DNA of 64,000 nt from Cryptomeria japonica (GCF_030272615.1 NC_081410.1:185303619-185367618), one strand, 5' to 3'. Counted from the stretch's first letter, positions 46,512-59,565 are shown. Notes: a model not told the origin generated them from the letters alone. Program-made: numbers and translations.

Positions 46512-47480
46512 ATGTCTACTAGCTATTTTAGGAAGGACAGTCTAAAGCTTGATGGAACCAACTATGGTATATGGAAGATCAGAATGGAGACACATATGAA
46601 TTGCATTGGAAAGGACATATGGGATGTTACAAAGAATGGATATGTTAATCCTACTCAAGGTCAACCTAATCCACCAACCTTGGCTAAAGATGAAGAGAGT
46701 GATTGCAAAGCAAGAGAATCACTTTTGAGCACATTGTCAGATCAGCAAATCATGGGATTATCAAACCTATTTACTGTTAAAGTTATTTAGGATAAATTGG
46801 AGACATTAAATGAAGGTGATACCACTATTAAAATTGCAAAATTGGAATGCTTCCGAGTCAGGTATGAAAATCTGAAAATGGAAGAAGATGAAAGTATTTC
46901 TACTTTTATGGAAAGAGTTAATGAAATTATTTTGGGTATACAATGTTGTGGAGGATCCTTAAGTGAAGATGAAATTGTTTCTAAAGTTTTAAGAGCTTTC
47001 CCACCGACATACAAAATGAAATTAGCTTCTATTAATGAATTGAGAACAATGCCTAATGCATCAATATCTAGAGATACTTTAGTTGGAAAACTTTCAGGTT
47101 TTGAACTTGAGGAATTTGGTCCTATTGCTACAATTAAGACAAATTTGGCTTTCAAAGCTTCATCATCTATAGCATCATCATCATCATCTAAAAAATATGA
47201 TTGGAAAGCACTCTATGCTAGAGAACTTGAAGAAATCAGAAGAGAGAATGAAGAACTTGAAGAGCTTGAAGCACTATTTGCAAGGAAAATGCCTAAAGGT
47301 TTAGTTGGAAGTAAGTATGAAGGTAAAGCACCATTTAAATATTTTAATTGCAATAAAATTGGTCATATGGCATCTAGGTGTCCTCATAGACATGCAAGAT
47401 TGAAAGAAGAAGCTAAAAGAACATACAAGCCTAACCCTGAATATCAAAGGTACAGATTTAAGAAGAATAGAGACAAATAA
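46512..47480 (+). pseudogene. Copia F gag
   Basis: Starts MSTSYFRKDSLKLDGTNYGI, clearly related to C gag. A TAG at 46788-46790 stands where C has Trp (VIWDKLETL context). The frame then continues MEEDESISTFMERVNEIILG to the zinc knuckle region, where CFNCNKIGH reads YFNCNKIGHMASRC, losing the first Cys. A TAA at 47478-47480 ends it before the protease. The capsid part is otherwise well kept. Confidence 0.92.
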
Positions 47481-48858
47481 TGTTACTATGTTGATGAAGG
47501 AGTTACTGGTGATTCTGATGAGGAACCGGTAGACAATGGATGGTTTTTTTTTGCTATAACAGAAGATCAACTGACACCTACTATTCAACCAGTAGAGCGA
47601 GCCTTGACAGCTAAAATTGAAGAAAAGGATGAATGGATTATTGATTCCAGATGTATACATCATATGACTGGTGAGAAGAGTAAATTATTAACCTTTCAAG
47701 AATACAATGGAGGTCTAGTAAGATTTGGAGATGACAAAGCTTGTTTGATCAGAGGAAAAGGCACTATATTTTGATGGTAAGCACAATACTGATAATTTTT
47801 ACTATGTTGAAGGTTTGAAGCATAATCTTTTGAGTGTTGGTCAATTAGTTGAAAAAGGATTTCAATTACAATTGAAGAATGGTAAATGCAAAATCATGAA
47901 TAGAAATGGTTTGGAAATTGCAACCGGTAATTAGACTAGAGGTAATATCTTTCATTTGAATAACAATGAGAAAACATGCTTGATTGCACATATTGATGAA
48001 AGTTGGCTATGGCATAAGAGACTATGTCATGTAAATTTTGATTGCATTATGAAAATCAGTACAACTAAGACAGTAAGAGATTTACCTAGGATTATTAAAC
48101 CTCACAATCCGGTATGTAAGGAATGTCAATTTGGAAAGCAAGTTAGAACACTTTTAAAGTATTCCAGAAAAATCCAATAATGTTCTTGACTTGATTCATA
48201 CTGATTTATGTGGTCCAGCAAGAACTAGAAGTTTACAAGGAGATAGATATTTTATGCTAATCATTGATGATTATTCTAGAATGTGTTGGGTTACTTTTCT
48301 CAGGGAGAAATCAGAAGCTTTTGGGAAATTCAAACTATTCAAGGTGATGGTAGAGAATGAAATCAGTAAGAAAATCAAATGTTTGAGATCGGATCAAGGA
48401 GGTGAATTCAAATCTAAGGAATTTAATACATTATGTGAAGTGAATGGAATCAGAAGACAATTATCAGCACCTCAAACACCCAAACAAAATGGAGTTGTGG
48501 AAAGGAAGAACATAATGCAGCTAGAAGCATGATATCGGAAGCAAACCTACCTCATGTATATTGGAGAGAAGTAGTCAATACAGCTGTTTATACATTCAAT
48601 AGAGTTCACATCAAAGGTGAAACCGGTAAGACCCCTCATGAACTATGGTTTTATAATATTCCTACTCTTAAATATTTTAGAATATTTGGAAGAAAATGTT
48701 ATATTAGGAGAGATGATTATATTGGCAAATTTGATCCTAGAAGTGATGAAGGAATATTTCTTGGTTATTCATCTAAAAGAAACGCATATAGATGTTTTAA
48801 TAAGAGATTGCAGAAAATCATTGAAAGTGCAAATGTAAAGATTGATGAACAGTTTTGA
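47481..48858 (+). pseudogene. Copia F protease and integrase
   Basis: The protease site reads WIIDSRCIHHM, so the Asp-Ser-Gly triad is broken by Gly to Arg. A frameshift follows near 47770. The GAG-pre-integrase block (HKRLCHVNF, CKECQFGKQV) ends in another shift at about 48160. Integrase continues MIHTDLCGPARTRSLQGDRY with RSDQGGEFKSKEF (second catalytic Asp kept) and NGVVERKN, then a shift at 48520. The C-terminal part ends at KVDEQF-like text (48858). Confidence 0.9.
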
Positions 48859-49877
48859 AGCTTGGTTATACTAAAGGTAATGCTGACAGCAACTTATATT
48901 ACAAAGTGACTAAGGATGACATCTTGGTTATTGAAGTTTTTGTTGATGATATAATTTTTGGAGGAGAAGACTTTTCTAATAAGATGCAGGAAAAATTTGA
49001 AATGTCTATGATTGGAGAGATAAAAATCTTTTTAAGATTGCAGATTTCATAGACTGATAAAGGTATATTCATAAATCAATCAAAATACTTGAAGGAATTA
49101 CTTAAGAAATTTGGCATGGAAAACTCTAAACCGGTAAGCACACCTATGACTACAACTGATAAACTATCATTGAAGGGTGAATCAACACCTTTTAATCTGA
49201 TAAGATACAAGTCTATGATAGGAGGTTTATTGTATTTAACACAAACAAGACCTGGTATTATGAATGCAGTATGTATTGTTTCAAGTATTCAGAGTAATCC
49301 TAAGGAAAATCATGAATTAGTAGTGAAAAGAATTTTGCAGTATCTACAAGGCACAACAAATCTTGGCTTATGGTATCCTAAAGATAATTTTTTTTATTTA
49401 TGTGTATACACAGATGCAAATTGGGTAGGAGATGTAGATGACAGAAAAAGCACCACCGGCAAAGCATTTTTTCTTGGCAGCAGAATAATTTCATGGTTGA
49501 GAAAGAAACAAAGTTGTACATCACTATCAACAACAGAATCAAAATATGTTGTAGCAGCAACTAATTGCACACAGGTATTATGGATTAAGCAAATATTGAA
49601 GGACATAAAGGTAAAATGCAAGGAACCTATAATCATTTACTATGATAATATGGTAGAAATTGATATATCAAAGAATTTGGTATTTCACCTAAAAACTAAA
49701 CATGTTTCTATCAAATTCAATTTTCTAAAAGAGAATGTTGAAGCAAAAGAAGTGAAATTGGTTTATGTGAATACTAAAGAGCAGATTGCAGATATTTTTA
49801 CTAAACCTTTTCCTAAGGAAACTTTTGAATATCTAAGAGAGAAGCTTGGAGTTATACCCTCACCGATAGAAACTTAG
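48855..49877 (+). pseudogene. Copia F, C-terminal reverse transcriptase and RNase H
   Basis: RT begins abruptly at [20 protein letters not shown], then [12 protein letters not shown] with the catalytic Asp pair. The fingers and first catalytic Asp ([10 protein letters not shown] in relatives) are gone. A TAG near 49050 interrupts. The frame then runs from [20 protein letters not shown] to RNase H ([35 protein letters not shown]) and ends EYLREKLGVIPSPIET. Confidence 0.92.
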
Positions 49878-50257
49878 ACAGTTGGAGCATGGCATCGGAC
49901 TGACAGAATTAATAGAGAAATATTTTTTCTGGCTTTGATGAAGGAGAGCTATTTCTCAGGGGGAGTAGATTGAATAAATGTGGTTATAACCATTGGTATT
50001 TGTAACAAGTTCTTTGAACTGATTGTATTTGGTTTTGTATTGCTTTGGCATTTCATGTCAAAGGGGGAGATATATCTATAGAAAAACACATTATCTTTTG
50101 GGGAGAGATTATTTATTAGGGGAGAGATTGTTACTCTCTGTATCTATATTTTGATGATCTCTTTGGGAGATTGTTGGTTTTTGGTTTTTGGCATTTTTGC
50201 TTTGGCACTTAGATGATTTTTCCATCTTGTGTTGCCATCAATGCCAAAGGGGGAGAT
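49878..50257 (+). other. 3' untranslated region and PPT of copia F
   Basis: Holds purine boxes near 49959, 50063, 50098, 50118 and 50163, and the PPT GCCAAAGGGGGAGAT ending at 50257. The box at 50063 follows TTTGGCATTTCATGTCAAA, an imperfect palindrome. No gene. Confidence 0.85.
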
Positions 50258-51273
50258 TGTTGGTATTATGGATGTGTTGCATTGGTTTTGTCATTGATGT
50301 CAACACTTGTCAACACTTGAGAACACTTGGAGATCTTTTTTATGTTCACTGGCATGTTCAGTGACTTATGCACAGTCACTGGTATCTAGCTCACCGACAG
50401 GTTATATTATTCACTGACACTGAGGATGATCTGTTATCATCTGGAGATTACTTGGTTTTGGTGATTTGATTATTGGTACAATCGAGTTTGCATATTTGTT
50501 GTTACCAGCAAATAGGTCTAGGTTATGAGCCGACAAGCATTATCTGTTCCAGATCAGCACAACATGTTATGGAGATGATTTGTTATTGTTGTAAATGCAT
50601 TGAGCCAACATCATGCATCACATATTGATTCATTTGTAATTGATTTAATTGTAATATCTTTGTAAGCTGACCTACACATTTGGTCTTAGGTTTTGGTATA
50701 AATGTAAGATCTCATTTTTTAGATTAAGAGGTAGAAGTAGAGGATTGTGAAAAAGGATTGTAATAAGGTATATGTGAATATAAGAAGAGCTATACATGAA
50801 GACATAATTTGAAGATTCAAGGAGACTTTTGGAGAAGGAAAATCAGAGCTTAACTGATCCAGAATCCAACATATGAAGATGTTATTTTGAGAAATACATT
50901 ATCATTGGATTTAACCATCCAATTGTAGTCAGTGTGACTCCCATTTTGTGATTGAGTAGTGAGCTCTAGACAGTTGGCCTTTCTGCATGTGCAGACCCCA
51001 TTTATACACACATACTATCTGCAGTAGTATCATCTAATTTTGGGTAAGGTTTCCCACTATGGTTTTTCCCCTTACATGGTTTCCACGTACAAATAACTGT
51101 GTTGTGTTGTGTATGTTATTTATCTTTCTATTTCATGCATTAAACTTTACTGGTACTGTTATTAACGTCTATACTGTCTACCGGCATTAAAGTTTGGTTT
51201 ACCGGTATTATGGACTAAGTTTGGTGAAGTTAGTTTTGGTTTGAAATCAATCAGTTGCCTCCAGGACCTAACA
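50258..51273 (+). repeat. 3' LTR of copia F
   Basis: 1016 bp, partner of 45380-46454, with TATAAAT at 50697-50703. It lacks the CACCCCCCTCT part of the box near its end: the text runs GAAATCAATCAGTTGCCTCC. Confidence 0.93.
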
Positions 51274-51851
51274 GATGCTTGTCCTAAGATTGGCTAACAA
51301 GAATGTGATAGGAACTAAATGGTTATTTCAGAACAAACCGGATAAGGATGGTCACATAGTAAGAAACAAAGAAAGACTTGTATGTAAAGGATACTCGTAG
51401 GTACAAGAAATAGATTCTGAGGAGACTTATGCTCTTGTAGCAAGAATGGAAGCTATCAAAATGTTTTTGGATTTTGCAGCAGACAAGGATTTCAAGGTCT
51501 ATTACATGGATGTGAAGTATGGATTTCTAAATGGATAACTAAATGAGGAAGTATACATTGAACAACTGGTAGGATTCAATCTATTAGATACTCTAGATAT
51601 GGTCTACAAACTGATGAAAGATGCTATATGGAATAAAGAAAGCTCCAAAAGCTTAGTATGCTAGGATTAATAGATATTTGTTGAAGCAGGGATTTCAAAA
51701 GGCTACTACTCATACTAATCTTTATTTTGAAGTTAAGCTTGATTGTGTGCCTACAAAGGAACAAATTGTTTACATATTTACTGAAGCACTTTCTAAAGAT
51801 ACTTTTGAATATCTCTTGGAGAAATTGGGGGTTACTGCCTCTCCTTTCTAG
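51274..51851 (+). pseudogene. Copia G, reverse transcriptase and element end
   Basis: G resumes after F with [32 protein letters not shown] (then a stop), YYMDVKYGFLNG (then a stop), EEVYIEQLVGFNLL and MVYKLMKDAIW. After roughly 51660 the frame collapses, and an internal deletion removes most of RT and RNase H. The last recognisable text corresponds to the copia C-terminus (VPTKEQIVYIFTEALSKDTF in the shifted frame). It is long dead. Confidence 0.82.
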
Positions 51852-52117
51852 AACTAAATTCATATATAGATGAATTGGTCCAATGAATTTCATGAATACT
51901 ATTACTCTAGACTAATGATTTTATGCCACCTCTCAAGGGGAGCTTTGTGCAATTGTAAGTTTCTGAAGAGTTGAACACAATGAGTTGGCAATTTTTATCT
52001 TTGAACCTTTGTCCTTGATGGAAAATGGGGAGAGAATGTGAATTGGTTTCTTGATTTTGGTATGAGATTTTTTATTGTTGTCATTGATGTGTAACCATCA
52101 ATGAAAAATGGGGATAT

Positions 52118-53260
52118 TGTTGCAAGGTTGATCATAATGAGCTATTTATTTGTTGTCATTAGTGACTATTTGGTATAAGTGATGTTGAGTTCTCTGTGCA
52201 ATTGTGTTGAATGATTTGCTTCGCATATCTTTTGTGTTGCATATCTATTGTTACAGTTTGGATGCATTGTTAAGCTACATTTGGAGAATATATACTATGG
52301 ATTTGGTACTCCAAATTGTTGTGACGAGGAATTTTTATTTACTAGTATGTTTGACAGTGTTTTTGTACGAAATGCATGCTCCACATTTCTCTGCATTATG
52401 GTTTCTAGTGTTGCATTTTTGGAGTTACGTTATTAATGTCCTTAGCTTCATTCGATTCAGTTGGTATGTGTTCTTGGGCTTCAGAAGCATGATTTGCAAT
52501 TTCAATGGTGTTTTACTCTAGGTTTGGTCAACCTTGAGTGTTGAGACTTTATATTGTTGTTCAAAATGATTATGGACTATTGTATAATATATTTGATGAT
52601 TATTTTGGTCCACTTTACATTCTTTTCCACTACATGAATTTTTAGTGCTGACCTAATTTGAATTGTGTTTGGTTAGTTTCTTAGATGACCTTGGGAGATT
52701 TTACATATGTAAGGGTGATATAAATAAAGGACAATTTGTTGAGGATGATATGAGAGAGAGTGTGGGTGAAAGGAAGTGAAATATGATGGTATATGAAAGA
52801 GGATCTATCTTCTTGACTATTTGATGGTTGATGTTGAGCTGGTGAAAAGTGTTCAGTAAAGTGATCTTTCATGTATTATCTATCAAAAGTACTAGTGAAC
52901 CGAAGGTATCTACATATCTTGCAATTGAAGAAGTGCATTTGTGGTGGATTCTTTCTCTTTTATTCTTCTACATTGTTGTAGTGAGCCTTTCTTTATAAAA
53001 ATTACCTTTTACAGTGTCACCCTAATAGGTGTTCATGTCGAGAATAACTTCTCTATGGTTTTTCCCCTACCAAGGTTTTCTATGTAAAATATAGTGTCTC
53101 ATTGTGTATGGTGTGTTGTGATGTTTAATGCACATATCTTTCTGTGAATTATATGTTAAGGTAAAGTTGTTGCAGATTTGATTTAAGAAATAAATTTAAG
53201 TTTTTATACTTGACTGATTCACCCCCCTCTCAGTTGTCTTGTGCATTAGTATATTCAACA
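52118..53260 (+). repeat. 3' LTR of copia G
   Basis: 1143 bp from TGTTGCAAGGTTGATC to TATATTCAACA, preceded by the purine tract AAAAATGGGGATAT. Near its end it has TGATTCACCCCCCTCTCAGT, the box shared with C, F and H, and the CTATGGTTTTTCCCCTACC block. The 5' partner is not in the window. The short frames at 52204-52521 are not supported as genes. Confidence 0.75.
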
Positions 53261-55440
53261 AAAAACTGGTGAATTTTCCCAAGGCAATTAAATTTAACAC
53301 TTGGAATATAGATGGATTACTGATTGGTAATCATAAGTTCTATTGAAGTGCACTATTATTAAATTCCTATAACATTGTATTTTTCATAACTTACCCATTC
53401 TATACTAATTATACATTCAAAATTAAAGTTTTAAAGTAGGAAGACATGCACGTGAGAAACAAAATTAGATGGAATATCGAGTTTTATATATATATCAAAT
53501 TGTAGCATAATTGTGTATGTCCAAATACAAAAATTGCATAAACACCAACTCAAATAAAGATAAGCAAAATTTGGCATATGACATCTAAAAATTTATTTAA
53601 AATATACATGTCAAATAGCTATGTATAAATCCCTAAATGTCTAGAAGTGACCACTACGTGTCTTTAGGATATCCTAAACTTGTGGTAGATTATCAAAATC
53701 GAGCCTCTTCAAAATATTTCTTGTCTTTGAAGATGGTTTCATAATATAAATTTAAACCACAAGTTAGATTAATTATATAATATAATTTATATTTTGTCAA
53801 ATTAACATCAAAATTAATATATAAATTTGAACTACAATTTATGTTAAAATAAATTCTTGATTATCTCAACTCTACATCTTTTCTCCAAAAGACATTCTAC
53901 ATATGGTACTCCCCTATAACGATTGGGATTCCTAGCATTTGATTTTGGTAGAGGCTCAATGACATTGTCAAATTTTGTATGGCTATAACACATATAATAA
54001 AATGATATAAATTAATATATAATTGTTGACGATAGAAAAATAATCTAAACACATAGATACTTATATCTAAACATATGTATCTACAATATAAAATAAGCAC
54101 ATTCCTCTCATGGTACCTCTTCTAATGCTTCTTCAACTATTGTGGGAGTAGTGAACAATGACGTAAACCCAATAAAAATGACAAGTATGTAAGACTATTA
54201 ATATATGTACACATGTTTATAATTATTTAATTCATTCTAAAGGTTACCATCTAAATCATTCTACAATAAGTTATATAAGTTCATTAAACTATTGATTCAA
54301 TTAAATTTGCATTCAATTATCTTTCCTTGGTCAGTTGTTGCATTGTTAGACATTGGAAAATGCTACACCTCAACCACACTAGGAGTGTCCTACAAGTGTA
54401 ATATAAGATAAACATATAAATTAATATATAATATAATTACTGACAATTTAAATGATATGCATATATGATGAAAAAATATAAACACCTATGTGTAGAAATG
54501 TATACCATGTAACTCTCTCTCGGCTAAATAAAATGGCCAAAATGGTGTCATGTTGGACTTATGTCATGTCTTCATTGGTTGTCAAATATTAAATGGACCA
54601 CATAAATATACATTAGTACTAATAGATCTCTTATAAATATTAATTTAAGATAAAATGCACTATAAAATTTCAAGTTAAGTCTTACACTAGATCTTGCTAA
54701 GATCCAAGATCCTCTTTATCTCTAACATGCAATGAATCTCTAAGATATGCTTCATTCCCTACCATCTCATGACTCTCTAAGATGTGTTGATGGGGGGATT
54801 AGTAGCCTCTATAGGAGGACCTAAATATGCATGCTTACACACAGTACAAGTATGTGACACACAAATATGTTGAGTTGAAGAGGCTATATTGGCATCAACC
54901 GATCCAATAGGAGTATCAAAGTCCCATGGCTAAGAAAATTGAGAGATTTGAGAAATCAAATCGCTATTAAAAAAGTGTATGACCAATACACTCTCTAAGG
55001 CTGCATTTGCAATAACATCTAGGTGTTGTACTAGAGGTGGGTGAGCAATACAAGGGGGAACATATGAGTTGTATAATACTCGAGTTTCCCCAAGTATATC
55101 CTAGGGCATACCTCTACCCACACCTTGGAAATATCTCATGTCAAAGTAGTTGACATGCTTACATAGGATAAACTCAACAAAAAGCTTGTGAAGGAAATAT
55201 TGAAGGACATCAAGATTATTGCTGGGTGGTTTAATAAAAACCATCCACGAATGATCACAAAAAGTTATCTAATCTACCATGATGATGAAACCATTTAATA
55301 GAATACTTTATCTTATGCACATTGATGGTTTGTTTAAATAGCTCTAGGATTGACAAATAAAGTGGGGGTGAACCCACAATAGTGGGTTACATTTTTTTGG
55401 ATGAAATAATTCCACTCTTTTGTCCAAAATCAATTTTTAC
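53261..55440. other. AT-rich sequence, nothing recognised
   Basis: About 2.2 kb, strongly AT-rich with many ATATAAT-type words. No frame, terminal repeat or RNA gene can be supported. It may be the least transposon-derived part of the window, or simply too decayed to read. Confidence 0.4.
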
Positions 55441-55725
55441 CCACGTTCTATCAAAAGTCACTTTCGATCGAAAGTATTTTATGGGTAGCTTTTGATCGAA
55501 TATACGTTTCGATCGAAAGTCATTTTCTTTTTTTTTAATTATATTAAAAGGGGTTCAATCGAACCCCTTTGTTTAGGTTTTTTTAAAATAAAATCCCAAG
55601 GACGATTTTTGGGACAACGACGCCGACGAACCCCACCACCAAACCTTTGAACCAGGTTGGGGTTATTTGGTGATTTTTTATGTAATATTTCATTTTCTAT
55701 TTGATTTTAATCAATATTTTTGGTG
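55441..55725. repeat. palindrome cluster and perfect hairpin
   Basis: CTTTCGATCGAAAG (55461-55474) is a perfect 14-bp palindrome, repeated as TTTCGATCGAAAG at 55507-55519 with two more GATCGAA copies nearby. At 55547-55570 AAAGGGGTTC, loop AATC, GAACCCCTTT forms a perfect 10-bp stem. A GC-rich stretch ACGACGCCGACGAACCCC follows at 55617. No protein is evident. Confidence 0.75.
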
Positions 55726-55850
55726 TATATACATATATATACATGTATATATACATGCATATATATGTATATATAGGTATATATGTATATATACATGTAT
55801 ATATATGTATATACAGATATATGTATATATAAATGTATATATATGTATAT
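55725..55850. repeat. AT/GTATAT microsatellite, left part
   Basis: Tandem TATATACATGTATATA-type repeats interrupted by copia H. The same tract resumes at 62830. Confidence 0.9.
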
Positions 55851-57044
55851 TGTTGGCAATTTGGTGGAATTGATTATGTGTTGGATTGATGTTTTGTCAT
55901 TGATGTCAACACTAGATGCTTTGGTTGTTTACCGATATCATTTTGGTCTTGGTAGGATGATTGGTTTCTGGTTGGTAAGATCATGTTTTTTCGGCATACT
56001 CCGATATGCTTTGGCTTATGGAATTGGCTTAGATTTTCTATTCATGCTACTCAAATATATGTTCGGTCAATTGATATTGATTTGGTGATCGGATGATATC
56101 TTATATGCTGGTAAGCCTGGTTTATTGATCCGGTGAGGGTTTCACCGGCAAAGCTTTATTGAAGATCTTTTGATATTATGCATAAGTGGTGTTGGTGCAG
56201 CTTCTAGTAGGTTCTTAGGATGTTGATGGTTATCATGTTCATGTTCCATTTGATTTGTGGTGCTACATTTAGTACCAAACCTATTCTATGATATCTATGT
56301 TATGGACCAGCTTAATGTAACATGTTGTTGGGACTTCTTGATGTTTTTTCGAGATAATTTATGGGTTCAATGATATTTGTTTGGCCTCAGACCGAGATGT
56401 TTTATAATTATGTAATAGGTTTTATTGTCCGGGTGACCAACCTAATTGTTTAAGGTCGAGGGTTTGTATATATATGTGTATGATCTCATTGTAGATCATG
56501 GTATGGAAGCGATTAATGTAATAATCATTCATGCAGAGGATTTGGTCAATCATAGGTGATCGAGTTAGGTTTATGCAAGAGGTTTAAGACCTCTGGTATT
56601 GAGCTTAACTGGAACTCTACTCAGGCATGGGAGATCCTATTATTGTAGTTCATTCTTCCTTCCAGATTGTAGTCTGAATTTCTTATGTAGTCAGTGTGAC
56701 TCCTTTTGTTGGCCTTCCTACAAGTGCAGGCCCCTCAATTTCTAATCACATACTTACTATAGAAGTATTATCTGATTGTGGGTAGGTTTCCCACCGTGGT
56801 TTTTCCCTTTACTGGGTTTTCCACGTACAAATATGGGTGTCAGGTGGATGGAAATTGTTCTCTAATTGTTGGTTGTGCTTAATTGGTATATCTGCTATTT
56901 CGGTATTTGGTTTATGTCTTTTGGTATTGATCTTATGTGTTCCGGCAATAAAGTTTTAAATGCTTAAGGTTTTGGTAATCTGGTGACAACTGATTCACCC
57001 CCCCCCCCTCTCAGTTGTCCTCCAGTTATTTGAATTGTCTAACA
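55851..57044 (+). repeat. 5' LTR of copia H
   Basis: 1194 bp, TGTTGGCAATTTGG to AATTGTCTAACA. A TATATATATG stretch near 56468 may be the TATA region. Near the end are CCCACCGTGGTTTTTCCC and GTTTTCCACGTACAAAT, and then a run of C in TTCACCCCCCCCCCTCTCAG. Confidence 0.94.
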
Positions 57045-57058
57045 ATTGGTATCAGAGC
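57045..57058 (+). promoter_or_regulatory. primer binding site of copia H (tRNA-iMet)
   Basis: ATTGGTATCAGAGC directly after the LTR; exact iMet-type PBS. Confidence 0.93.
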
Positions 57059-57101
57059 TTTGGTCCTCTCTACAGAAGCTTAACCACTTGAGGAAGATCC
57101 T

Positions 57102-58463
57102 ACGACGTCTAACAGTTCAAGATCATGTAGTTCATCTGCAGTTGTCTTTCAAAGAGAAATTCCTAGGCTTGATGGAACAAATTACAGAGTATGGAAGATT
57201 CAGATGGAGACTCATCTAAGATGTCTTGGTAAGGAAATCTAGGAGATCATTGAGAATGGTGTAACCCCTTTTAATCTGGTATCTGGCAATCCTCCTCTAC
57301 AAAACTTGGATAAGGAGCTTGAGAATGATTGTAGAGCTAGAGAAGCCCTCTTGTGTGCACTTTCTGATCAACAAATAATGGGATTGACTGACAAATCATT
57401 AGCAAAACCTATATGGGAAAAATTGGAGACTCTAAATGAAGGTTACCCTACTATTAAGATTGCTAAATTTGATGGTTGTCAAGTGAAATATGAAAATTTG
57501 AACATGGAAGAAGATGAAATGATTACTGCATTTATGGAAAGGATAAATGAAATTATCATGGGAATTCAATGTTGTGTTAGATCTCCGAGTGAATATGAAA
57601 TAGTTTCTAAAGTTCTGAGAGCTTTACCACCAGCTTATAAGATGAAGGCTACTACAATTAATGAATTGACAACAATGACAAATACTTCTGTCAATAGGGA
57701 TACCTTGGTTGCAAAATTATCTGCTTTTGAGCTTGAAAAAGTTGGACCTTCTAGAGCTGTGAAGTTTGAACCTTCTTTTCCTTCTTTTACATCATCAATT
57801 GGAAAGAAAGATTGGAAAGCTTTGTATGCAAAGGAATTGGAAGATATGAAGAGGGAAGATGAAGAATTTGAGCAACTTGAAGCCATATTTGCTAGAAGAG
57901 TACCTAAAGGATCGGTACGAAGTAATTATGAAGGAAAATCACCCTTTAAATGTTTTGCATGTAATAAGATAGGTCATTTTACATCTAGATGTCCTGAAAG
58001 GAATTCAAGATTTGAAGAAAGAGCTAGAAGATCTTTTAAGCCTAACCTTGGATATCAGAATAGGCATAAGTATAGGAGAAATCAAGATAAATCATGTTAC
58101 TTTACTGATGAGGAAGGTGTGACTGATTCTGATGATGAACTGACACAAGACTTTGCTAGTGGTTCCAACAATGGTAAGGAATGGGTGTTCCTGGCTATCA
58201 AGGAAGATGATCTGGTACTGGAAGGGAATCTACCTAAAGAAAAGGATGAATGGGTAATTGATAGTGGATGTTCACATTATATGACTGGAGATAAAAGGAA
58301 GTTTCTATCTTTGCAAGAAGTTGATGGCGCTCTGGTTAGATTTCGAGATGACAAAGCATGCTTGATCAAAGGAAGAGGAACTATATCATTAGATGGTAAA
58401 TACAATACTGATAATGTTTATTATGTTGAAGGTTTAAGGAATACTCTTTTGAGTGAAGGATAG
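57102..58463 (+). pseudogene. Copia H gag and protease
   Basis: The expected start reads ACG where F has ATG, before TSNSSRSCSSSAVVFQREIP. LDGTNYRVWKIQMETHL and a TAG at 57239-57241 follow. From 57306 the frame is open for 385 residues: MEEDEMITAFMERINEIIMG, zinc knuckle CFACNKIGHFTSRC, then the protease WVIDSGCSHYM with its Asp-Ser-Gly site intact. It ends in GAG-pre-integrase at a TAG where relatives read GQL. The gag shell and protease functions are otherwise well preserved. Confidence 0.92.
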
Positions 58464-59565
58464 TTGGTGGGTACGGGATTTCAATTACAATTCCAGGATG
58501 GAAAATGCAAGATCATTAATAGATTTGGATTGGAGATTTCTACCGGTACTCAGACAAAAGGTAATATATTTCATTTGAATTTCAATGAGAAGACATGTTT
58601 CATTGCACAAATTGATGAGAGTTGGCTTTGGCATAAAAGGTTGTCATGTAAATTTTGATTGCATGGTAAAGATCAGTTCAACTAAGGTAGTTAGAGATAT
58701 ACCTAAGATTGTGAAGCCCTATAATTCGGTATGTAAAGAATGCTAAATGGGAAAATAGGTCAGAACCTCTTTTAAGAGTATACAAGACAAATATAATGAT
58801 GTTCTTGATCAAATTCATACTGATTTGTGTGGTCTTGCTAGAATCAAAAGTTTTCAAGGTGATAGATACTTTATGCTAATCATTGATGACTATTCTAGAA
58901 TGATGTGGGTTACTTTTCTAAGGGAGAAATATGAGGCTTCTGAAAAGTTTAAAATCTTTAAAGCTAAGGTTGAAACTGAGATAGGATTGAAGATTAAGTT
59001 CTTAAGGTCAGATCATGGTGGAGAATTCACATCTGGTGAGTTTAATGACCTTTGTGAGAATCATGGAATAAGGAGACAATTTTCTGCTCCCCGGACACCT
59101 CAGCATAATGGAGTCATGGAATGAAAGAACATAGCTATCTTGGATGCTGCTAGAACCATGATGATGGAAGCTAATCTACCTCATATCTACTAAAGAGAAG
59201 CAGTGAGCACAATAGTTTATACATTCAACAAAGTTCGTATCAAAGGAGAAACTGGTAAGACACCTTATGAATTATGGTTTGGTAATACACCTAGAGTTAA
59301 GTACTTCAGAATCTTTGGTAGTAAATGTTATATCAAGAGAGATGATTTGACTACAAAGTTTGATCCTAGATGTGATGAAGTAATATTTCTTGGTTATTCT
59401 AATGAAAGCAAAGCATATAGATTTTATAACAAAAGATTGCAGAGAATTGTGGAGAGCGCTAATGTCAAGGTGGATGAGCATAATAGAAGTCAAAATAGAA
59501 TTTATGAGCAAGAACCGGCAGTGGAAATGATCATAACTGAACCGATAACACCTTTACCAGAATAG
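58464..59565 (+). pseudogene. Copia H integrase
   Basis: The pre-integrase block shifts frame near 58643 (HKRLSC in place of HKRLCHVNF). A damaged CKEC, stop, MGK, stop follows. The core from 58825 reads IHTDLCGLARIK, YFMLIIDDYSRMMWVTFL and FLRSDHGGEFTSGEF, and the Glu of HNGVME is present, so the three catalytic residues survive. TGA follows that Glu at 59122-59124. A TAA replaces Trp at about 59191. The C-terminal part is open from 59203 to 59565. Confidence 0.92.

Larger units (their letters stand above)
45380..51273 (+). mobile_element. Element F: Ty1/copia retrotransposon with internal RT deletion
   Basis: LTRs 45380-46454 and 50258-51273; flanking 5-mers GATGT (45375-45379) and GATGC (51274-51278). 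The PBS and the palindrome-PPT unit are in place. Domain order is gag-PR-IN-(RT partly deleted)-RNase H on the plus strand. It is closely related to C at protein level and inserted into G. Frames contain stops, shifts and a deletion, so it could only move with help. Confidence 0.93.

Noticed and set aside
55667-56088. Two Tyr/Ile-rich frames
   Set aside because: Microsatellite plus start of the H LTR; no coding support.
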